Source: Pseudosporangium ferrugineum | GTDB lineage: Bacteria; Actinomycetota; Actinomycetes; Mycobacteriales; Micromonosporaceae | NCBI RefSeq assembly: GCF_003002065.1 | Contig: NZ_PVZG01000024.1 | Span: forward strand, 29,298 to 93,297 | Length of the DNA stretch: 64,000 nt | Direction: 5' to 3' | Position numbers and translations under genes: made by a program | In this document: piece by piece, positions 1 to 6,642 of the stretch | Layout of the letters: every line of letters begins with the position of its first letter | Numbering within the stretch: the first letter of the stretch is position 1 | Notes under the pieces: generated by a model | Told to the model about the DNA's origin: nothing | Database searches by the model: none | Seen by the model: only the letters and a program-made list of their open reading frames with translations

Positions 1-702
1 CGCCTCCTGCTCGCCGGTGCCGGCCTTGGCCCGGGCGAACGCCGAGACGGCGCGGAGGCTGTCGGCGACCCGGCCCTCGCCGGCGTACTGGCTGAGCACC
101 TCGCCGTAGCCGACGAGGTCGGTGATCACGACGCCGTAGCGCAGCACGGCCTCGGAGACGGCGATCTCGTCCCGGTCGGTGATCTTCTTGCGGGTGGCGT
201 CCATGGTGCGCAGGTGGTCGTCGATCCGGACGAGCCGGGCGCCCACGGCGGGGGGCGGGTCGTCGATCTCGCGCCGGTCCGCGTTGTACCGCTGGACCTG
301 GCGGTCGCTCTCCGCGATGACGGCGTTGTAACCGTCCGGCTTGGAGCCGGCGCTCGCGAGATACTCCGCCGCGGCCATCCGCTCCTTGTGGAGCGCGTGG
401 GTGACCTGGGAGATGTCCGCCGAGAGCCGGGTCAGATCCTCGACCTGACCCGCGTCGAGGGCACGGCCGCCGACGTCGATCAGGCGGACGGTGGCGAGCG
501 CGAGGACCGCCACCAGCGGCACGAAGAGAATAAGGGCAAGCTTCGAGCGGATACGGGCATCGCGCAGCCGCGGAAGACGTCCGCGGCGCTCGCGGGTGCC
601 GGACCCGCCTTCCCGGCCGCCGTCGTCCTCCGTCTCCTCGGGAGGATTGCCGGCGGCACGCGCGGGGTAGGTCGAAGCCTGGGTCGAAGATCCGGTGCTC
701 AC
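1..702 (-). CDS. Nitrate/nitrite-sensing type sensor histidine kinase, N-terminal part (runs off the left edge)
   Basis: The reading frame is open for 234 codons from a GTG preceded by GAGGAG and leaves the window, so only the sensor half is seen. Residues 1-45 are a charged cytosolic tail, followed by a membrane segment (about 50-66, LALILFVPLVAVLALATV). The rest is helical and extracytoplasmic, with the pattern of a NIT (nitrate/nitrite sensing) domain: an ALHKERMAAAEYLA stretch, repeated charged heptads, then EAVLRYGVVITDLVGYGEVL. In actinobacteria such domains sit on large histidine kinases, often next to roadblock and GTPase genes (conservons). The kinase domain is not visible, so the enzymatic call is inference. 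It is transcribed divergently from the binding lipoprotein to its right. Confidence 0.7.
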   Translation of the reverse strand, partial: MSTGSSTQASTYPARAAGNPPEETEDDGGREGGSGTRERRGRLPRLRDARIRSKLALILFVPLVAVLALATVRLIDVGGRALDAGQVEDLTRLSADISQVTHALHKERMAAAEYLASAGSKPDGYNAVIAESDRQVQRYNADRREIDDPPPAVGARLVRIDDHLRTMDATRKKITDRDEIAVSEAVLRYGVVITDLVGYGEVLSQYAGEGRVADSLRAVSAFARAKAGTGEQEA

Positions 703-1175
703 GACATCTCCTCGCTGATCATCCCCGCATCTTGTCGCCCGCCCGATTGCTGTCGCCCGGGCCCCGCCGATGGCTGCGGCAGGGCACACGCCACACGCGG
801 CACGGCCGCGATTTCATCAGAGTCGACAAGCGTTTGGGAAGCCCGAGACCTCCCGGAAACAGCGTTCACGCGTGCCCGACCATCACGCGAAGGGGTCGAG
901 CGTCGACACTGCGTAGGCGTTGACGTGCTCGAATGTAACCGTAGCAACGTATTGTGTCGGCGCAGTGACACATGTCCATCAAGATTCCAACCACTATGTG
1001 GGATATACGTCCCGCCCGCCATGCCCGGTGTGGCTTGACCAGCAACCTTCACGTTGGCAAGGTTTGGCGCGATTGGACGGACGGACTGTCCGTGTTCGCG
1101 CGGTCCACTCCGGACAACGTTGCGTTCTGCGGGACACTTCGCGTCCCGCCTCCGCCCCTCGAGGAGGCACCCCCA
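703..1175. other. Divergent intergenic region
   Basis: This 473-bp stretch separates the sensor kinase from the divergent binding lipoprotein and must hold both promoters. A TTGACG at 920-925 with TAGCAA 16 bp downstream is the best plus-strand candidate, but it lies about 230 bp from the GTG and its -10 is poor. I see no convincing gene, RNA or repeat; the open frames here have shadow-like composition. Confidence 0.4.
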
Positions 1176-2336
1176 GTGAGGCTCCCCCGTCGTCTGACGG
1201 CGTCCGTCGCCGCATCGGCGCTCGTCGTGACCGCCCTTGCGGGCTGCGACTCGGACAGTGGCTCCGGCGACAAGACCGACATCGTGATCGGTGCCGATCT
1301 CGCCTCCGGGTCCGCGATGGACGCCGCGTACGCCCGCGCCCTGCAACTGCGGGTCGAGCAGGTCAACGCGTCCGGCGAACTCGGTAACTACAACCTCGTC
1401 CTGCGCATCCAGGACAACCGGTCCGACCCCACGTCGTCACTGCGCAACATCAGCACCCTCGCCGACGATCCGCAGATCGCCGCGATCATCTCCGGCGGCT
1501 GCAGCGAATGCGCGGTCGGCGCGGCCAAGACGATCAACGACAAGCGGGTGCCGACGATCGCACTCGCGCCCGCGGAAGAGGTCGCCAACCCGGTCGAGAG
1601 CCGCCGCTATCTGTTCAAGCTCGGCCCGAACGCGAGCGACAGCGCGGCCACCCTCGTCTCCGAACTGGTCCGCACCGGCACCAAGAAGGTCGCACTGCTC
1701 TATTCCGACGACCTCTACGGCAAGGGCGGCCGCAGCCGCATGGTGACGCAGCTGGCCAACGCCGGCATCAAGGTGACCAACCAGCTGCCGGTCAAGCCGA
1801 CCGCCACGGACGTCACCCAGACCGTCGGCACCCTGACCGACGCCGAGCCGGACGCCCTGGTCGTCTGGACCGGTCCGGACCAGGCCACGCTCGCCGCCTC
1901 CAGCGCGAAGGTGGCGAGGTTCGCGGGCCGGATCTACTTCGACGCCGCGGCGGCCGGCGACCTGTTCCTGCCGCAGGAGGCCGCGGCGGCCACGAACAAC
2001 ACGACGATGGTGTTCACCCAGATCCTCGCGATCGACGACGTGGTCGCGACGACGCCGGCCAAGTCGGCCCGCAAGCAGTGGTTCCGGGACTACACCTCGC
2101 GCTACGGCAGCTACTCGGGCGTCGCGTCGTTCGGCGCCGACGCGGTGAGCCTGATCGCCGACGCGGTGGCCCGGGTGGGCGGCGACCGCCGGCAGATCCG
2201 GGACATCCTGGAGACGTCGCAGACCGACGGGCTGTCCGGACCGATCCGTCTGACCCCGGACAACCACTCGGGGCTCATGCCGCAGGCGCTGACCCTGCTG
2301 GTCGCGCGCAGCGGCCGGTGGCGGCTGCTGAGCTGA
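1176..2336 (+). CDS. ABC transporter substrate-binding lipoprotein, branched-chain amino acid (LivJ-like) type
   Basis: The start is GTG behind GAGGAGG; longer in-frame extensions would bury the signal peptide. The product is 386 residues. It opens with Arg-rich MRLPRRL, a hydrophobic stretch and the lipobox LAGC, so it should be a lipoprotein on the outer face of the membrane. The mature part (DIVIGADLASGSAMDAAY, RIQDNRSDPTS, AAIISGGCSECAVGAAK, VALLYSDDLYGKGG) follows the type-1 periplasmic-binding (Peripla_BP_6) fold of Leu/Ile/Val receptors. No permease or ATPase gene of that class is beside it, so it may feed a remote transporter or serve the neighbouring sensor kinase. The ligand is unknown. 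Confidence 0.85.
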   Translation: MRLPRRLTASVAASALVVTALAGCDSDSGSGDKTDIVIGADLASGSAMDAAYARALQLRVEQVNASGELGNYNLVLRIQDNRSDPTSSLRNISTLADDPQIAAIISGGCSECAVGAAKTINDKRVPTIALAPAEEVANPVESRRYLFKLGPNASDSAATLVSELVRTGTKKVALLYSDDLYGKGGRSRMVTQLANAGIKVTNQLPVKPTATDVTQTVGTLTDAEPDALVVWTGPDQATLAASSAKVARFAGRIYFDAAAAGDLFLPQEAAAATNNTTMVFTQILAIDDVVATTPAKSARKQWFRDYTSRYGSYSGVASFGADAVSLIADAVARVGGDRRQIRDILETSQTDGLSGPIRLTPDNHSGLMPQALTLLVARSGRWRLLS

Positions 2337-2350
2337 TCACCGCCGACGCG

Positions 2351-2386
2351 GGAAGGGCGCCGGTCCGCGAGGACCGGCACCCTTCC
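2351..2386. terminator. Bidirectional hairpin between convergent genes
   Basis: An inverted repeat (GGAAGGG plus GCCGGTCC, loop GCGA, GGACCGGC plus CCCTTCC, one mismatch) lies in the 57-bp gap between the binding-protein stop and the convergent permease stop. It can terminate transcription from both sides. Confidence 0.75.
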
Positions 2387-2393
2387 TGTCGCC

Positions 2394-3218
2394 TCAGCGC
2401 ACCGACGTCGTCGCCCGCACCCACGGCAGGGCGAGCACCTCGACGAGCACGAGCAGGTAATACAGCACGATGCTGACCAGCGCGAGCAGCGTGATGGCCG
2501 CGAACGCGGTCGGGGTGTCACCCTGGCCGCTGGTCTGCACGATGATCATGCCCAGTCCGGTGTTGCCGTACTGCATCTCCCCGACCACCACGCCGATCAC
2601 CGCGAGCGGCATCGCGACCTTGAGTCCGACGAAGATCTGCGGAAGGGCGGCGGGCAGCCGCACCCGCAGGAACGTCTGCGACCGCGACGCGTCCATCGAC
2701 CGGGCCAGCTCCGCCAGGTCGGCGGGGGTGCTGGTCAGGCCGGTGGCGGTGGAGAGCACGATCGGGAAGAAGCAGACCATGAAGGCCATGGCCAGGATCG
2801 GTGTACGGCCGTAGCCGAACCAGATCAGCATCAGCGGAGCGAGCGCCACCTTCGGCACCGCGTTGAACGCCACCAGCAGCGGCGAGAACATCCGCTCGAC
2901 CGGTCGCCACGCCGCGATCGCCACGCCGATCAGCACGCCGACGAGCAGCGACAGGGCGAAGCCCAGCACCGTCGACACGGTCGTGTGCCACGTCTCGGTC
3001 AGCAACAGCTCCCGGTAGCGGTCGAAGCCGTCGATGACCTCCGGCGGCGCGGGCAGCACCACCAGATTGATCGAGAAGACGACGGTGACCAGCCACCAGA
3101 CCGCGATCGCGACGGCCAGGCCGAAGACCGGCCAGATCAGGGCCGACAGCGTACGGCGGGGAGCCGGCCCCGCGCCCGACGCTGCCGCCGGGGCGGAGGC
3201 GGTCGCCAGATCAGTCAT
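2394..3218 (-). CDS. ABC transporter permease, NitT/TauT/SsuC family
   Basis: A 274-residue integral membrane protein with about six hydrophobic segments, the usual size for the SsuC/TauC class. The cytoplasmic coupling helix is the EAA-type stretch ELARSMDASRSQTFLRVRLP (about 151-170), followed by GLKVAMPLAVIGVVVGEM. It lies 60 bp downstream of the matching substrate-binding gene; the ATPase of the same class is on the opposite strand across the divergent promoter. Together they form an importer for a small organic anion or heterocycle. Family members carry sulfonates, nitrate or thiamine precursors, and the sequence does not decide among these. Confidence 0.88.
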   Translation of the reverse strand: MTDLATASAPAAASGAGPAPRRTLSALIWPVFGLAVAIAVWWLVTVVFSINLVVLPAPPEVIDGFDRYRELLLTETWHTTVSTVLGFALSLLVGVLIGVAIAAWRPVERMFSPLLVAFNAVPKVALAPLMLIWFGYGRTPILAMAFMVCFFPIVLSTATGLTSTPADLAELARSMDASRSQTFLRVRLPAALPQIFVGLKVAMPLAVIGVVVGEMQYGNTGLGMIIVQTSGQGDTPTAFAAITLLALVSIVLYYLLVLVEVLALPWVRATTSVR

Positions 3219-3237
3219 GTCTCATCCCCTCCGCCGC

Positions 3238-3268
3238 GTCGCGGGGCACCGGACGGGCGCCCCGCGAC
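3238..3268 (-). terminator. GC-rich hairpin between binding-protein and permease genes
   Basis: A 10-bp perfect inverted repeat (GTCGCGGGGC / GCCCCGCGAC, 11-nt loop) fills most of the gap between the two genes. It has no T tract, so it more likely lowers permease expression or stabilises the upstream mRNA, a common arrangement behind binding-protein genes, than stops transcription fully. Confidence 0.45.
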
Positions 3269-3278
3269 GCGGACCGGA

Positions 3279-4322
3279 TCAGGCGTTCGGCACCAGGTCG
3301 AACGTGATGACCTGCTCGGGCGTGAGCCCCGCGGGGATCTGCCCGGAACCCTGCAGGATGGCGATGCTGCGGGCGACGCGCTGGCTGTCCAGGGCGCCCA
3401 CCGGCACGCCGGAGGCCTCCGAGCGCACGAACGGGCCCATCAGGGTCAGCTCGGCCGCGGCGGACTTGGGGTCGGCGGTGGCCACGTACTTCTTGATGAT
3501 CGTGCCGGCCTCGTCCGGGTTGGTGATCGAGTCCTGCAGGCCCTTGAGCAGCGCCTGGGTGAACTTCTTCACCTTCTCCGGGTTGTCCTTGGCGTACTTG
3601 CTGGAGGTGATCAGCACGTTGCCGTACAGGTCCTGGAGGTAGTCGCTGTACGGCAGCAGGACGGCGGTCTTCTTGGCGATGCCCTCGATGGTGGGCTTGC
3701 CGACCACGAACTGGCCGATGCCGTCCACCCGGTGCTGCGCCAGCGTGCCGAACAGCGTCTGCGCCGTACCGTTCTCGAACTTGACCTTGCTGGCATCCAC
3801 ATTGGCCAGCTTCGCGTACGTGGGGAACAGGTTGCGCACGACGGAGCCGGGGGTGTCCGCCAGGGTCTTGCCCTCGAGGTCCTTGGGGGTGTTGATGCCG
3901 TAACCCTCGAGCGACATGATCGCCGCCATGGTGCGCTGCTGGACCGCCGCCACCGCGGTGAAGCCGGTGATCTTCGGCGCGCCGCCCGCACCGCCCGCGG
4001 CGAGCAGGCCGCCGGTGAGGTCGATCGGGGTGAACTGCGCCTGCCCGCCGACGATCGCCTTGACGTTCTCACCGCTGCCGTTGCCGGGCTTGATGTCCAC
4101 ATCGAAGCCGGCCTCGCGGAAGTAGCCCTTCTCCTTGGCCACGTACGCGTACCCGTCCCGGCCGAAGTTGCCGAACGACGTCAGGTAGGTGACCTTCTCC
4201 AGCGCCTGCGAACCGCTGGGCGCGCCCTTGTCGTCCGCGTCGTCGCTGCATCCTGCAGCGGCGGCGAGGGTCGTGGCCAGCGCGGCAGCCACGAGCGTGC
4301 GGGTGAATGTCCTTCTTTGCAC
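3279..4322 (-). CDS. ABC transporter substrate-binding lipoprotein, NMT1/THI5-like
   Basis: The GTG start is chosen because GGAAGGA lies just upstream and it gives a proper signal (QRRTFTRTLVAAALATTLAAAAGC, lipobox AAGC); an upstream ATG would add 23 Pro/Arg-rich residues before it. The protein is 347 residues. VTYLTSFGNFGRDGYAYVAK, EKGYFREAGFDVDI and the VKAIVGGQAQFTPIDL segment are typical of the NMT1/THI5-like type-2 binding fold that captures pyrimidine, sulfonate or nitrate ligands. It heads a two-gene unit with the permease, divergent from the ATPase, oxidoreductase and cupin genes. The thiamine operon lies 5 kb away, so a thiamine-precursor ligand is possible, but no TPP riboswitch precedes this gene. 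Confidence 0.85.
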   Translation of the reverse strand: MQRRTFTRTLVAAALATTLAAAAGCSDDADDKGAPSGSQALEKVTYLTSFGNFGRDGYAYVAKEKGYFREAGFDVDIKPGNGSGENVKAIVGGQAQFTPIDLTGGLLAAGGAGGAPKITGFTAVAAVQQRTMAAIMSLEGYGINTPKDLEGKTLADTPGSVVRNLFPTYAKLANVDASKVKFENGTAQTLFGTLAQHRVDGIGQFVVGKPTIEGIAKKTAVLLPYSDYLQDLYGNVLITSSKYAKDNPEKVKKFTQALLKGLQDSITNPDEAGTIIKKYVATADPKSAAAELTLMGPFVRSEASGVPVGALDSQRVARSIAILQGSGQIPAGLTPEQVITFDLVPNA

Positions 4323-4555
4323 CGTATTCCTTCCCAACCGAGGGGTGTGGAGGCGGGGCGGCGCCGGCGGCGGAGGGTGCCGCGGCGCCATGGAGTGTTC
4401 TTCTGAACTCGCCGCGTAAGCGTAGGCGAAGCTTCGCCGGTCATCGATGACAGGTACGTCTCAGTGCCCCCTGTGGACGGGCTGCTCACGACCGTGCACC
4501 ATCGACTGGTTAGAGTGACGATGCATTCATCGGACTCCATCGGGAGCGCGCGCAG
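4323..4555. promoter_or_regulatory. Divergent promoter region of the ABC importer cluster
   Basis: A 233-bp non-coding gap separates the oppositely transcribed halves of the importer cluster, so both promoters and any operator must lie here. TGGACG near 4474 and TAGAGT near 4513 are the only plus-strand elements with some promoter character, and they are not well spaced. No clear operator palindrome was recognised. Confidence 0.4.
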
Positions 4556-5305
4556 ATGATCCGTCTCAGTGGTGTCTCCCGGACGTTCAGTGGGCGTTCC
4601 GGCACCGTGGAGGCCCTGAGCGGAATCGATCTCGACGTGGCCGAGGGCGAGTTCGTCGCCGTGCTGGGCCGCTCGGGATGCGGCAAGTCCACCCTGCTCC
4701 GCCTGGTCGCCGGCCTGCTGCCGGCCACCACCGGAGAAGTACGCGTGTCAGGCGACCGGGTGACGAAACCCCGCCGGGACATGGCGATGATGTTCCAGAA
4801 GCCCGCCCTGCTGCCGTGGCGCACGGTGCTCGACAACGTGCTGCTCCCGGTGCAGTTCTTCGGCTGGAAGAGGGCCGAACACCGGGACAGGGCCCACGAA
4901 CTGCTGGCCATGACCGGCCTGAACGGCTTCGAGAAGAGGCTCCCGCACGAGCTCTCGGGCGGGATGCAGCAACGCGTCGCCCTGTGCCGCTCCCTGATCG
5001 GCAACCCGCGCGTGATGCTCATGGACGAGCCGTTCTCCGCGCTCGACGCGCTCACCCGCGAGGAGCTCTCCGGCGAACTGCAGCGTGTTCACATGGAGCT
5101 GAATACGACCATCGTCTTCGTCACCCATTCGATTGACGAGGCGGTGCTGCTCGCCGACCGGGTGGTGGTGCTCAGCCCGCGCCCGGGCCGGATCCGCGAG
5201 ATCCTCGAGATCAAGATCCCGCGACCGCGCACCCTGGGCCGCGGCGCCCACCTCGAGGACGTGGCCCGGTGCAGCGCCGAACTGCACGAACTGCTGATGG
5301 CTTAG
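4556..5305 (+). CDS. ABC transporter ATP-binding protein, NitT/TauT/SsuB family
   Basis: A full nucleotide-binding domain of 249 residues: Walker A GRSGCGKST (about 40-48), Q-loop MMFQKPALLPWRT, signature LSGGMQQRV, Walker B VMLMDEPFSALD, and the switch histidine in FVTHSIDEA. The Q-loop wording LLPW and the C-terminal SPRPGRI are typical of the nitrate/sulfonate/taurine import subfamily, matching the permease and binding protein on the other strand. It leads a plus-strand operon; the oxidoreductase begins 9 bp after its stop. The ATG has GGGAG about 10 nt upstream. Confidence 0.92.
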   Translation: MIRLSGVSRTFSGRSGTVEALSGIDLDVAEGEFVAVLGRSGCGKSTLLRLVAGLLPATTGEVRVSGDRVTKPRRDMAMMFQKPALLPWRTVLDNVLLPVQFFGWKRAEHRDRAHELLAMTGLNGFEKRLPHELSGGMQQRVALCRSLIGNPRVMLMDEPFSALDALTREELSGELQRVHMELNTTIVFVTHSIDEAVLLADRVVVLSPRPGRIREILEIKIPRPRTLGRGAHLEDVARCSAELHELLMA

Positions 5306-5314
5306 GGACGATCG

Positions 5315-6256
5315 ATGCGCGTCTGCCTGTTCATCGAGCCGCACCGCGGCGCCACGTACGAGGACCAGCTGCGCCTCGCCCGGCACGCCGAGGACGCCGG
5401 CTTCGAGGGCTTCTTCCGGGCCGACCACTACCAGTCGATGGGCGCCGACCCGGGCCTGCCCGGCCCCACGGACGCCTGGCTGACCCTGGCCGCGCTGGCC
5501 CGCGAGACCGGCCGGCTGCGGCTGGGCACCCTGGTCACGTCCGCGACCTTCCGGCTGCCCGGCCCGCTGGCGATCATGGTGGCGCAGGCGGACGCGATGA
5601 GCGGCGGCCGGATCGAGCTCGGCATGGGCGCGGGCTGGCTCGAGCGCGAGCACACCTCGTACGGCATCCCGTTCCCGCCGCTGGCCGAGCGCTTCGACCG
5701 GCTGGCCGAGCAGCTCGCGATCATCACCGGGCTGTGGGCCACACCGGACGGCGCCACCTATTCCTACGAGGGCAAGCACTACCGGCTGCTCGACGCGCCC
5801 GCCCTGCCCAAGCCGGTGCAGCGGCCGGGCCCGCCGGTGATCGTCGGCGGCCGGGGCCCGCGGCGCACCCCGGAACTCGCCGCCCGCTTCGCGGACGAGT
5901 TCAACATGCCGTTCAAGAGCGTGGCGGAGACGGCGGCGGGCTTTCAGCGGGTACGCGCTGCCTGCGACACGTACGGGCGCCCGGCCGGCCGCGCGCTCAC
6001 CCTCTCGGCGGGCGTGGTGGTGGCGCTCGGGCGTACGGATGAGGAAGCCCACCGTCGCGCCGCGCCCCTGCACGTGCCCAGCGCCCTGCCCCCGGAGGAC
6101 CCGGTGGTCGGTTCGCCCGACGCCCTCGTCCAGCGCCTCGGCGAACTGGCGGAGATCGGGGCCACCCGGGTCCACCTGCGCGTCATCGACATGTCCGACC
6201 TCGACCACGTCGACCTGATCGCCGATCGGGTCCTGCCGCAACTGGGAGCGCTGTGA
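5315..6256 (+). CDS. F420-dependent LLM-class (luciferase-like) oxidoreductase
   Basis: A 313-residue TIM-barrel flavin/F420 enzyme of the luciferase-like monooxygenase superfamily. Diagnostic stretches are MRVCLFIEPHRGATYEDQL, FFRADHYQSMG, LRLGTLVTSATFRLPGPLA, SGGRIELGMGAGWLEREH and PPVIVGGRGPRRT; they match the actinobacterial subgroup annotated as F420-dependent. Its place between an importer ATPase and a cupin suggests it oxidises or desulfonates the imported compound, by analogy with SsuD beside SsuABC, but the substrate cannot be read from the sequence. It should be cytosolic. The next gene overlaps its stop by 4 bp (GTGA), so the two are translationally coupled. Confidence 0.88.
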   Translation: MRVCLFIEPHRGATYEDQLRLARHAEDAGFEGFFRADHYQSMGADPGLPGPTDAWLTLAALARETGRLRLGTLVTSATFRLPGPLAIMVAQADAMSGGRIELGMGAGWLEREHTSYGIPFPPLAERFDRLAEQLAIITGLWATPDGATYSYEGKHYRLLDAPALPKPVQRPGPPVIVGGRGPRRTPELAARFADEFNMPFKSVAETAAGFQRVRAACDTYGRPAGRALTLSAGVVVALGRTDEEAHRRAAPLHVPSALPPEDPVVGSPDALVQRLGELAEIGATRVHLRVIDMSDLDHVDLIADRVLPQLGAL

Positions 6257-6567
6257 CCGAGCAGGTGCTGGGAGCCGTCGGCCAGGAAGTCATGCTGGAG
6301 AACGACAAGGTGCGGATCTGGCACATCTCGCTGCGGCCCGGCGAGACCCAGCCGCTGCACCACCACGGCCTTCCGTACGTCGTGGTGGCCGTGCAGGGCG
6401 CCAAGAACGTGATCCACACGGCGGCCGGCGAGCGCATCGAGGTCGAGGAGGAGACCGGCGGGATCGTCTTCCGCGAGCCCGGCCAGACTCACATGCTGAC
6501 CAACGCCGGTGACACTCTGTACATAGGCCGCATCATCGAACTCAAGACCGGCCTCGATCACAGCTAA
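6253..6567 (+). CDS. Small cupin-domain protein
   Basis: A 104-residue single-domain cupin starting with GTG inside the stop of the oxidoreductase gene. The metal-binding motif 1 is recognisable as PLHHHGLPYVVVAVQG (His cluster about 37-39) and motif 2 as REPGQTHMLTNAG. Small cupins of this type act as dioxygenases, isomerases or sensors; with the linked importer and F420 enzyme, a catabolic step on the same compound is the simplest reading. It ends the operon; the next gene starts 75 bp downstream with its own signals. Confidence 0.8.
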   Translation: MTEQVLGAVGQEVMLENDKVRIWHISLRPGETQPLHHHGLPYVVVAVQGAKNVIHTAAGERIEVEEETGGIVFREPGQTHMLTNAGDTLYIGRIIELKTGLDHS

Positions 6568-6642
6568 GCGGAATTTTGGGCAGCCTTAAGAAGCGGCCTC
6601 CTGACTGGCGGGCGACCCTACACATTCCGTAACGTGCCCGCC

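Noticed and set aside
972..1175. 68-codon N-terminal extension of the Liv-type binding protein from an upstream ATG
   Set aside because: It would place the lipoprotein signal internally; the GTG at 1176 has an excellent GAGGAGG site.
4459..4464. CTGAGA (minus strand) upstream of the NMT1/THI5-like binding protein as a second TPP riboswitch
   Set aside because: The second box CCTGATC and the GCGCAGGGA end are absent and the spacing is wrong; a chance hexamer.
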